Assembly (NCBI GenBank): GCA_013400115.1
Contig: VXBP01001824.1
Location: 45,829 to 109,828 of the forward strand
Direction: 5' to 3'
Source: Rhinopomastus cyanomelas
Taxonomy: Eukaryota; Chordata; Aves; Bucerotiformes; Rhinopomastidae
DNA length: 64,000 bases
Shown: in pieces, positions 34,122 to 45,500 of the stretch
Layout of the letters: every line of letters starts with the position of its first letter
How positions within the stretch are numbered: the first letter of the stretch is position 1
Made by a program: the position numbers and the translations under genes
Notes under the pieces: model-generated
Told to the model about the DNA's origin: nothing
What the model saw: the letters and a program-made list of their open reading frames with translations, nothing else
Database searches by the model: none

Positions 34122-35595
34122 GGAGGGGGTTTTATTCCCTTTCAGCCAAAGCACTAGTTATCAGTTAAAACCTCTGAAAACCTCGAAGTTTAAAAATTAT
34201 AGGACAGTCAGAATTTGTTAGAATAATCGATACAGATAGAGGAAGGATTAGATTGAATGAAATTTAGAGAGAAAAATATTGTCTCCTCGTCCCTCCATCC
34301 AGGCTAGTCCAACCGCTCAGCTCACGCTGCTGCTGCCATTTCAGAAGTGACAACTTTTGAAGAGCCAGGACTGGTTTGCAATGCTAAGCCGGGGGAAGCA
34401 CACGCAAGCAACAGCTGAACACAAAAAACCAGAGGAAACTAAAGTAGTTTTAGAAAAAAAATAAAACCTCCCAAGAATGTGAAACAGAGTGGAGCCAAAG
34501 CAAAAGGCTCCTTTGGCTCATTACTTAAACTGGTGCCTAAGAAAGAAATCTTGTGCTGACAAAGATGAGGAGGGAGGGAAACATATCTGCTGGTGGCTGC
34601 AATAAAAGCTGGAAGGTTCATCTGCAGAAAAGAGCATCCCTGGTAGACTTCTCCTCCATCTGCTTGTAGCCATGAATGCTTCCCACAGCAGCACTCGTTC
34701 ACTCCTGTCAGCGGCGTGCCCTGGACCATTTTCCCTGTACGCGCTTACACTCGCTTTCTGTGAAGCTAGTGCCTGTGCTCACACTCTTCTCCTACTGCCA
34801 AGCAGGTTAGGAATCAGCTGGTGGCTCCAATGGGAGCCACACTGAGGAACAGTTCTTGCACCCTTAGCGTCTCACAGGTTACTCATCCGATATCACTCCA
34901 ACCAGCCATTACTCTTCTAACTGCGTGGGAAGGAAGTGAGTAGCACATCAACACCATCACCTCACTCTTGTTCTGTCTCTTCAGGGCCTGCTGCCCACTT
35001 CAGGCTAAAGCCTCATGTTTGCTAAGAGGGTTTGTGTTATGCAACTCTTTCCATTCATCACAGAACCCCCCCTAACAGCAACACAACACTTTTGTCTGAG
35101 AGGGGAGCGGGGAAAATGAATTACAAATAGCCTCGTCTGCTCTTCGCTAGACACCACAGTGGTGGACGAGTGCCAAGGCTCTGGGATAAGTATGGATATG
35201 TTGAGATCGAGACCAATGAAGCAAACCTTTCACAGACATTTGAGAGCAAGGTGACTGAAGTGGTAGGAGGGGATAACAATATAAGGGGCTTTCACAGGAG
35301 AACTAATTAGTCCAAATGTTCAGTCTTCATATTGCATGTTTTTCAGGCCAGGGTTTTGGTGGCTCTTTCTCAGATGGAGAGTTTCCAGAGCTGCTTTTGA
35401 CCTATGAAGTAAATCTTGCCTATGGCATTATACCAGAGTGGAATTCTGGAAAATACAGCGTTTGTGTCACTCTTCTCACCTCAACATGAGTGCTCCTGAC
35501 ATAGTTCTAGTGATGATGAAGCCCTGAACTGGGACTGAATCTTCACTGATGTTTGCTGGCTTTCATAACAGACCAGGAACATGCCCCAGTATCCT
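34122..35595. other. Unique non-coding sequence
   Basis: Nothing recognised to the right of the minisatellite. Confidence 0.45.
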
Positions 35596-35597
35596 AC

Positions 35598-35935
35598 CAC
35601 ATTAATGTCTATAAATATGTGAAGGGTGGATGTCACGAGGATGGAGCCAGGCTCTTCTCAATACCATCTACTGATAGGATGAGGGGCAATGGGTGTAAGC
35701 TGGAACATAGGAGGTTCCACATCAACCTGAGAAGGAACTTCTTCCCAGTGAGGGTGACAGAGCGCTGGAACAGGCTGCAGAAGGGAGTTGTGGAGTCTTC
35801 CTCTGTGAAGATGTTTAAGACCCACCTGGATGTGTTCCTGTGTGAATTAATGTAGGTGGTCCTGCTGTGTCAGGGGGATTGGACAAGATTATCTTTTGAG
35901 GTCCCTTCCAATCCCTAATGATTCTATGATTCCAT
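35598..35935 (+). mobile_element. CR1: CR1 LINE 3' copy, about 340 bp (young-type)
   Basis: The plus-strand copy starts in the ORF2 C-terminal segment and ends with tail octamers near 35920-35935. The last ORF2 stretch is open to its stop (up to 35855) and closely resembles 8051-8437, with KYVKGGCHEDGARLFS and THLDVFLCELM. Confidence 0.9.
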
Positions 35936-35939
35936 GCAT

Positions 35940-38900
35940 GTGCCTGTGTCATGCAATCCAGAAACATGTGGGAGAGTGCAGGGGCTCAACCAGCCACCTA
36001 AACAGCCTGGAGGAGCATTACTGAGGGGCTACGTGACCCTAGCCAAGCACAAGGATAAGGGCAGTGTATTTTGTGAGTGTAAGGTTATAGTGAATATTTG
36101 AACAACAAGCTGTAGTTCCACCAACTCAGCATTCTCTTCAAAAGGAAGGTCGTGAGGAGTAGCTGAAGCTGACATCAGCATAAGACAGATATCCTAAAGG
36201 AAAGGAGATGAAACAAGCAATGATATTCACAGTGGAAAGAGGGAACAATGAACCAACTGAAACTCTGAGAAAAATCAGTTTCGGGTATGTGGGAGACAAT
36301 TATCTGGCTTCAGAAGAAATGTTGCTGTGATGACTCCCTAAGAAGGGTTTGGGCAAAGCCAGAGAACAACAGAAACTAAGGTGTGCAGAAGGAGGAGCAG
36401 CTGCTACCTGCCCAGAGACCATTTAAGCATGATCCTGGTTTTCAGATCAAAAATTGTAACAAGACTTCCAAATGAATATGCAGGGAAAAATGTTAGGAAA
36501 ATGTTTAGGGAATAAAAAGGTTTGTGGAGGTGAAAGAGGACAAGTCAAATCTAAACTTCTCTGAAAGTACTTGCAGAATACCCACCAGTTTCAGTGGAGC
36601 AGGCATTCAGCCTATTTGTCTTGGCCCAAGACTCCACGTGAGAAGGAAGATTTGGGTTTCATGTCAGGGAATGACGAATGGGGAATCTCTTCCATGAGCT
36701 GATTTAGCCCATCCCTTCTCGGGAGTCAGAGAGAGCAGAACTGGCTTTCCTCTCAGCTGAATAAGGAAAAAAGGTGCCAGGTTTGGGCCACAGTGGTGGC
36801 CCAATTGTCCCAACTTGCCCAACAATTGGTTTGTGTGCTCATTCTTCCTTATTTGAGAAGTACCGGTAAAGCTTGATGTCATTTGGCTTCTAGAAGCATT
36901 TCTTCCAAGACATCAAGGGGTGAAGCTTGCAGCCTTTGACAAGGAAGACAAACAACAGAATCTGTTACAAGAGGAGGAAACCCTTGCAAGTTAGGTTTTT
37001 TTCCTTTCTTCCAGATGTTCATTCAAACATCTAAGTTAGCATAAAAAAAAAAGGAAAAGCTTAAAAAGAGCCTAACCAAAATCAGTCTTAATCAGGTTTT
37101 GTTTCCATGGCACCTTTGATGTCATCAGCCTAATAGCTCTCTAGTGATCCATAGAGTCTTCCAGGAAAAAATAAAAACACAAAAGGCGAGATGACCTGAA
37201 TGCCAAGTGTTGAACAGACCCTTCAGAATAGCTGTTCTGGAAAGCTTTCAGGCCTCCTTTCTCTTTTAAGAACCAAGGGAAACCAAAAATCAAACCAGGA
37301 ATTTCCCCCTCCCACGCAGCACCGCCCTGCACATCACCGGAAATCTCTGCATGGCAGTTGCAATATATGGAACCTTCCACGTGTAGTATTGGACTGCAGA
37401 GGAAGTGCATGGGAAAGGCTGCTACAAAAATAGCTGTGAAACTCTCTTCTTCGTTCTGCAGATGCAAACTCTTAAGAAACATCTTTCCGTCAGAACCGAA
37501 ACAGATTGTGGTGCTCAGCAGCACATTTCTTCACTAGGGAAACATTGCTGGTGTCGCATGTTTGTCCTTTGCCTGATGTTTTTTACCAATGATTTTCCAA
37601 TTAGTCATGGTGCCAATGTCGGCTAGTTGCCCTGCAATGGCTGTTGCTAACATGTCTCACCAGAACCAGAGGAGGTTGAACTGCGATTTAAAAGCTTGTG
37701 CTCAGGAATATTTTTATGACTTGTGGTCAAGCAACCTTCTCAGTCCCATCAGACTTCAGGATCCTTATTTCATTTTATGAGAAGAACAAAGGGAGGATCT
37801 TTGGTTTGCTGCTTTTCTGGCCACTGCCAAAGTTTGAGGAGTGCCACATCCCTCTGCCTGGTGTGACTGCTGTGCACAGGAGAGGAGCTGAGGCTTCTGA
37901 TGACGTGGCTTATGGGAAACTGCTGCTGGAGAAATCGAGTATCATGAGCTCTGCTAAAAAAAGCAAAATCCTCATCTTGATTAGAGGCTTCGATTCTCTG
38001 AAGGTAGATTTTGCTGAGATTATAGTAAAACACTTAGGAAAGGTCTGCCGAGTTTGATGGAAAGAACCACTTAAAAACTTAACTTCTTTTAAAATGAAGG
38101 TTAATGTAGTAAAAGCCAAGAAATAAACTCTACTTCAGAGTAAAGAAGTTTATGAAACTAGATGTCTATAAAACCTGATGGGACCAAATCAAAATAGTTC
38201 TTTAAAATAGAAGCCACTAATGAAATGACTTCCTTCTTTACTGTTGCTAGAATAGAAAAGCGAATCCACGCTGTGTCCTGCACGTGCCCGGGCTTGAACT
38301 CTGCAGTCCCCGCAGAGTGAGTCTGAGTGGCGTCAAATGAGCTGATGTACTAGCCAGCTGTAATTTATTATCCTCTTAGCAAAATAAATAAGCCTGTCAT
38401 ACTGAAACAATTATCATCTGTTTAAAGGATAGTGTTTAATGTAATTGCATGTGTATCTCAAAAAGTGGATGTTACTGTTATGTGTGTAATACAATGAAAT
38501 GTAATTCCTCTGGCATTTGGTGATCTATCAGAGAGTCTAACGAGTTTATCATACTTACATTAATTATCATGTACTAACACTTAATTGATTAATTAATTTC
38601 ATTTTTATTGTGTGTTCACCTGATTTAATTATTATGTATTTAAGTTTGTGGTATCTATTGTACATCTCAGAATTTGGCCCCACCACACTTTCTTTGATAC
38701 AAAACGTAGTGGCTGGTCTATTTTTGTCTAGAATGGGAAGAGAAGAAATAAAAATATAGGATAATAATAACAATAATAAAGCACATACTTCCAGATCAGT
38801 AATTACATCTTTGTTTTCACAATTGTCTAGACTCCTGTCTTGTTTGTCGCTCTAACCGTGTCGTTATAGAAAAGGTAAAGTACATTGCTTTAGGCTATTA

Positions 38901-41900
38901 AAACCCAGAAACACCTACCTCTTGTGTTGGATAACACTTCCTTGTTCCTTGCTATCTTGTGCCAGAGTATTTTGCATAATGGGGCAGATTTATTTAGATG
39001 CACATTCATGTATCTGTGCATTGATGTGCTTTTATTCCAAACTGTGCTTTGTAACAAATGCTGGCAGTTTTCTCTTTGGGACTTTTCCCAAGTGAAGCTT
39101 CCCAGTGACCCGTGCAGCCATTTGCATACACACCCATGCTGGAGTTGTGATGTGGTTCTGTTTATCCTGCTCAAAATCACTTATCTCTAGGCAGAGGAGA
39201 CTGACAGACACATGAAAGACCATTTTAATCTCCTTCCCCAGTCAGTGCAGATATATGATGTGTGGTATAAACTGGGCTGTGCTTAGGTCACATGATGGGA
39301 CGCCTCAGCAAGGTGCTTCTGAAGGCTATAAGAACTTTTTAATACAGGAATTTATGAGAGAAAGATGATGAAAAATGATGTTGGTGTCTGTAGCTGTTAT
39401 TTGGAACAGCTGATAGCTGAGCTCGGTGGGAGCGGGTTGCTGACAAGCCAACAAGCCGCGTTGGATATGGCCCTTACAAGATAAACCCAAGCAAACAAAC
39501 AAAACACACCTGCCTGTAAAGTTAATATGGGATGGACACACTATAAATCTGGTGAAGTTACACACATCCATCTTCTGTTTCAAAGGCAAGTCACTGACTG
39601 AAAGGCAGGGACCAGGGGCTGTAGGCATGCAGATCCATGAGTGCGGTAAGCGGAAACCACAAATAACTCAGGGTTTTTAAGAGCGTGTTCTTATCATCAC
39701 TCTACACACCTGCCCCCATACGCACAGACTTACACATTTTCATAATTGGAAATCAAATAGAAAACAAAATCTCTTACTGAAGGCTGTCAGCATTTCCATC
39801 CTGAAAATATTCTCCTGCTTTTGTTTCTTCTTAGCCATAATTTCTCCTTCCTCAGGTTTGTCTTAGCCACTCTCTCCCTCCTGCATTCGTTCTCTCTCGA
39901 TGACTAGCGGGTTTCAGGCATGAACTTCAGAGGAGTCTGAAAGAAAAGAATCTCTTCCAGACTGGCTGTTTATCAGTTACCTCCTATAAATACGTATTGC
40001 AGGCATCTCAGAAGACATCTCCATGCTACCCTTTCAGCTGCAGTTACAGGTATAACAAACAGAAGCTGCCAGTGAATTTCAGGCAGTCAGCGTCACTTCC
40101 CTGAGGATCCATACCCAGGACTTGCCAAAAAGCTGTGCTCTTAGCATAAACACTTTTTGTCTCCCACAGCATGTTCCTTTAGAAGACCCCAGCTCAGTCC
40201 GCAGCAAGAGTTCACCTTGAAAAATACCTCTTTCTCTCCTCTTATCCTTTCTCCACCCCTTCCTTCCTTCCCTCCACCCAATTAGCAGAGTAACTCTGCA
40301 GTGAGCGTTTTATCGTTTTGAGTAGTTTTACTTTAAACTACTGTTTCTTCACTTTTCTTACTTTTCCTGTTCTGGGGATCCAGTATGTCTTATGTTTTAG
40401 TTCTTCTGTCCCGAAGCTCAGCATAAAATCAAATATTCAGAGGTATCAGGTAGCTCTCAATTACTCCAGATTTACATCACAAGTAATAGAGAAAAACCTT
40501 GACTCAAAGCCTCAGAGCAATGTCTGCGCCACTGACTTTACTGTTCTTTGCAGATACTACAGTGTCCCCCATACAAAAAGCACATCTCTGATTTGCATGA
40601 CCCTCTCTAACTTCAGAGGTAGCTTTTTCTTCCACGTACCCATAAAAAGAACAGCAGGAGAAAATGGGGCCACAGTTAGCATCGCAGTGAGCTGGACTGC
40701 AGCAGCCACGAACTGTTTCTGTTTGTTCTACTTCTGCAGGAGACCAGCGGCCAGGTGAGAGGCAGGATCCTCGGATCGTTCTGCAGTCCGAGTGGACATT
40801 CAGGAGTCACAGAGCATCACTCACCTGAGGGAGCTTGTCACACGTCCATGGTTTTTTATTTTGAAATAAAACCCAACAGTGCAGAAAATACTCAGCTTTA
40901 AATACCTCAAATGCTTCACCATCCTGCAGGTGCAGCATGGACAGGACTGCGCTTCACCTTTAAAAGAACTTTCTGAATGAAGACAGCAGGGGAGGAAGAG
41001 CTGAGATCCTTAGGTTGTGGTTCGAGGGACCACAGCTCAAAAAGGAAAAAAGAAAAAGAACCAAGAAAGCCAGAAGTTTGGAGAAGCCTGTCAGCAGGGT
41101 GCTCTGCTGACTGCCGGAGAGCAGTGTGCTTTGCGCCAGCTGGTGCTCTGGTCAAGGCTCCGCTTCTGTGGCACAAGTCCTGTTGCGTCTAATTCTTAGC
41201 AGCAAGAATCTCTGATGGTGTCTCTTTGCTCAAACCAGCAAGTTTGAGGAAAGCCTCCACCCAGCCTCTGTCTTGGCCAGTCCGTGTTTCCAGCAGTGTT
41301 TGCCAGAATGGAGAACTGGATGTTATACCCTACAGAAAGCTTCCTTTTATAGCAGAGCTTGAGCACGATGGCAGGATCCTTCTGAATGGGACCTTGACAC
41401 AGGTATTCAAGGCTAAGGGTTCGTGATGAACTGATTGGAACTGAGACATGTGCTGTTGGTACTGCTGCTAGATTCACAATCTCAGCTCTTTCCAAAAGCT
41501 AGAATTTAAATGCACTGTGATTTAACTAGTCTGGCTCTTTTTCGTAGATGTTTAATTCGAACTATTTTTTAAATGCATTCTGATGATACCAGAGAAAATT
41601 GTGTAGCATCGCTCCGGGTTTTCGTTGATGACCATCCAGCAGGCTGGTAAGAAAAGAAAAATAAATATCACAATGCAATGTGATTGTGCTCTGGTTATGG
41701 CTCTTAAAAGTTGGTCTGTAGGCAGGACTTCAACTGCATAGCTTCTTACCCATTTTAATGGCCTTATGTAACAAAACCCTTTCCACATGTTTGGGCTAGT
41801 GCTTAAAGCGCTGTAATGTATTTGTGGCCCGCTTTGTCCATACAACAAATATTCCCCACGATATGCTTTAGGGGTCTGAATGACAACGGGGAACAATTTA

Positions 41901-42120
41901 CCTTGTGATGCTTTTTGTGGCTGCTGCCTCCAGTTGTCCTTCAAGCATCTCTGTGGAGATGCCTCAGCCATTCACAGCACAGCTGCTGAGTTGCTGGTTT
42001 GCAGTTTGGGGTATCGACAAAACCTACACTTTTGATTCAGTTTTACCTGCTCATAGCATCCAAACTATGAGCAGCTGACACATGGAGAGCTGAAACAGCA
42101 CTGTAGCATGGGTGGAAAGA
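35940..42120. other. Unique non-coding sequence, about 6.2 kb
   Basis: No coding exon or transposon recognised. A poly-A run lies near 37042-37052 and a pyrimidine-rich tract with (CCTT)n near 40230-40280. A candidate conserved element at 38340-38660 is listed separately. Confidence 0.45.
38340..38660. promoter_or_regulatory. AT-rich candidate conserved element with homeodomain sites
   Basis: The stretch is AT-rich yet not simple repeat. It contains TTAATTATC near 38560, ACTTAATTGATTAATTAATT (38579-38598), an octamer-like TAATTGCATG near 38440 and several further ATTA cores. This texture is common in developmental enhancers deeply conserved among vertebrates. That is an impression; no alignment was possible. 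Confidence 0.3.
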
Positions 42121-42125
42121 AGAGC

Positions 42126-42198
42126 AGCATGGACCTGATGGACTAGAATATCTTTCGAGGTCCCTTCCAATCCCTAATGATTCTATGATTCTATGATG
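42126..42198 (+). mobile_element. CR1: CR1 LINE 3' tail fragment (young-type)
   Basis: About 73 bp of a plus-strand CR1 end with two tail octamers. It is one arm of a near-perfect inverted repeat with 42275-42331. Confidence 0.85.
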
Positions 42199-42274
42199 CA
42201 GGTGATCTTGCTCTGGCAGGTGGATTGGACTGGATGAACTGTTGAGGTCCCTTCTGGTCTCTAATGTTCTGTGA
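42199..42274 (+). mobile_element. CR1: CR1 LINE 3' tail fragment (second subfamily)
   Basis: A second plus-strand CR1 end (GGATTGGACTGGATGAACTG, then GAGGTCCCTTCTGGTCTCTA) directly follows the first. It forms the loop between the two inverted arms. Confidence 0.75.
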
Positions 42275-42382
42275 TTCATAGAATCATAGAATCATTAGGG
42301 ATTGGAAGGGACCTCGAAAGATCATCTAGTCCAATCCCCCTGCCACAGCAGGATCACCTAGACCAAGTCACACAGCCACTCA
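42275..42382 (-). mobile_element. CR1: CR1 LINE 3' fragment (young-type)
   Basis: Minus-strand young-type CR1 end with two tail octamers, truncated at CACACAG after about 108 bp. It appears to have inserted beside or into the next minus-strand fragment. Confidence 0.88.
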
Positions 42383-42505
42383 GGGTTAGAAGGGACCATA
42401 GGATCATCCAGTTCCAGCTCCTTTACCATGGGCAGGGACACCCCACCCTCGATCAAGCTGGCCAGAGGCTTATCCAGCCTGGCCTTAAACACCTCCAAAG
42501 GATTC
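42383..42505 (-). mobile_element. CR1: CR1 LINE 3' fragment (other subfamily)
   Basis: Minus-strand fragment with a different pre-tail block (AGGGTTAGAAGGGACCATAG, then TTTACCATGGGCAGGGACAC and TCCAGCCTGGCCTTAAACAC). This is a CR1 type not otherwise seen in the window. Confidence 0.8.
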
Positions 42506-45500
42506 TGTGGCCTCTGCCTGAGAGATCACTACTCATCACAGATTGTCATCCCTGGTTGTTTGCCACAGCCCCTTGGGTCATAGCTGCCATTCAAACTGAA
42601 GTCCTCAGCCTATCCAGAAGTCTTCAAGAAGCTGCAGGTAGAACTTACGGCTACAACAAAGTCTCTATTTTGTGAACCAGCTGAAATGGGGTTTACTGTG
42701 AGTAAACATTCAGGTGAAAACTTTGTGCAGTCTCTAGGGTTTTTTTCACTAGATGCAATTTAAAAGTAGTTTTGATTTAGGGATATGTTGGGGGTTTGTT
42801 TTTGAGCTTTTTGGTGAATCACACTGTTTTCTTCTCTGTGTAAGTGGTGTGCAGGACACGAGCAGGGCAGTGAATAATGGTAATTTGGTGGTATTTGCTG
42901 CTTTGGCTTTGGATTGGTGCCTAAGCGATCTAAATCACGTCTACACACGCCGGCCTGACGGGATGTGAGATCACAGAAAGGAAGGGTTACCTGTGCCTTT
43001 TTAGAAATTACAATTTCTACTGCATTTGGTGTCTTCATTAGGAGTCCCTGAGCCCTCTTAACTCTCAGTGTTAGAATCCCTGTTGCCTATTTTCAATATT
43101 CTTCCAACGTAAATGCGTTTTTCACGTTGCTTTAAGGACCTGGTGCGAGTAACAAGCAAATAAACACAGAAGAGCAAATCGTATCGCTTCTGGGCACTTC
43201 ACATGTGTGACCTCAGGTTGTAGACCACAGTGAATTTATGAGGATGCTCTACTGGCTTAAAAAATCAGTTAAACAAAAAAAGTAGAGTGGATTGCTTTAG
43301 CTGTTTTGCAAAGAAACTTTGACTATTTGATTTGCATTTTGTTTACCCGGATCTCCCGGCGAGTTTCAGTCAGACATATGTTCTCACCAGCTAGTCCCAC
43401 TCATTTGCATCTTAGCACCGCCTATTGCTGTGGTTGGGACAAGCAGAAGGAAGAGGCCGTTCATTTACAAACAAGAGTCAGTGTTGTTGAAGAGACAGCA
43501 ATGGACTGACCCTGTCACCTGCTCCACCATGGAGCGGTACCTGTTAGCGCTGACTATCACAACCACTGACAAGGTCTTAAGTCTCTAATGGGAATGGTGA
43601 GTAATGGAAGTGCCAAGGGATTTGGTGTGGGGTCCTCACCCCCTCTGGCCGAGCACTGTTCTCATGCTCTGGGAGCAAGGCTGTGGTAAGGCTTTGCTCC
43701 TAATTCTTCTGTGACCAAACAATCGCCTTGGAAAGAGCCTTGATGTCTGTGGCTTTGCCGTAGCTACACCAGGTGCTGCATGGCACAGAATTGCCAAATT
43801 TCAGGCCAACACCATGGGCAAACTTCATAATGTTGCTGAAACCAGGATATCTGAGTGGGCAAGAATGGGGGAGGACCCTAACCTTCGCTTATGCTATTGC
43901 ACACTCAGATGTACTTAACACAGAGCCCACATGAGCTATCGCCGTTAATTAGCGCGAGTGGAAGACTTACTGAGTTTTAGCGTTTAACTTCCATTCCCCT
44001 CACAATTTGCTTGGCAGGTGTCTGAAACATTTATCAGACTAACGTGCCTTCCGCCCTGCACACCTCATACATTACAGAGCCTTCACCAAAAAAAGGTCAG
44101 TAGCTGCCATAATAAATCAACCTGGCACTACCAGGCCAGTCCCAGTTATCAATCGTTGACTCTTTGTATTTTGTAGTCCAAACCTAAGAAGTATCATGTG
44201 AGTTGTGGCCTGAAACCTTTTGCTAGGTGGTGTTAGGAGCAAATACTTTGCTAGGTCTTTGTCTGCAGTCTCCTGTAAGATGGGGCAGGCTCAACACTTT
44301 TTCTCAGCTTCAGCATCTACAAACACTTCTTCACAATGAATGGGACCTACCAGCCGGCACAGCTGGAACATCTTCCTACTTTGCTCTTTCAGAAAGGCTC
44401 CATTCTCAGAGTTCAACAGTAACTCCTGAAGTCTGACACAGTCCTGGGAAAGAAAACGGTCTTGGCTACCAACATGGATCCCCCGAGCTGTGCTGGGTGT
44501 CTGTCTCAACAACTAATACAAAACTTGAGCTATCCGAAGAATAGGTTAGAAAACCAGATGAACACAGAACACTGAGAATTCCCAAAGAAACATATCTGAG
44601 CTGTTTTCTGTCTGGGATAAAACCCGAAGAATTCTTATGAACATGATTTTAAATAACATGGAGATCTCAGTCAGAAACTGATTTTTATCCCCCAACATGC
44701 AGAACTTTTTACTGCCCCCAAAGAGCTGAGTTACTATTGGCATCGGTTGACTTACCCAAGGAGCTAGAAGGAGCACCAACCGGTGTGAGTGCACATTGAG
44801 CAGGTTTTGCTGGGTGCTTACAGGCACAGCATCATCCTGCAAAGAGTTTTCCTGGGGAGGGCTCAACACTGTGTTTCTGCAACATTTCCAACGGCAGCAT
44901 CTGGATGTGGACCGCATGGCCACCTACCACGTTTCAGGTTAAACCTTCTGTCACTGAAAACTGCAGAGCTGCAGTCCCAAAACTCTCACAGGTGACTTTC
45001 ACTTTTGCCAGATTTTTCTTCCAAATTCAGTTGAAACCATTCATGGGTTAGAGAGGTTTATTTGTCAAGGCTTAAAAACAGCTCAAAACCTAAAGGAAAT
45101 ATTTTATGTTGAGAGAAATATTTTGTCCAGCATGAAGCATACTAACTTTAATTTTTATTTTTGAGTCTTCTTTTTCTAGGGACTCAGCAACTGCAGAATC
45201 AACCACCTTGAAAGCAAAACTTGCCTTTTCCAAGAGGACATATGAGACAGAGAAGATGTAAAGCAGGAGTTCCCGGGCTGACCTGGAAGCAACACTTTGT
45301 TCCTTTACCTTGGGCACAAATGCACCCCGGAACACCTGTGTGTGTGTGCCTTTGCATGCCATGCAAATGCTCCAGGTCCAGCTGAGGGCTCTGAAGATGG
45401 CCACCAAAATGTTCTCCCTAAGCATGTCACACTCTTAGTCACAGCTGGCCTCTCTGGCTCATCTGCAGCTCTCTGCTCCCTCACGTGTATTCAGTGTAAA

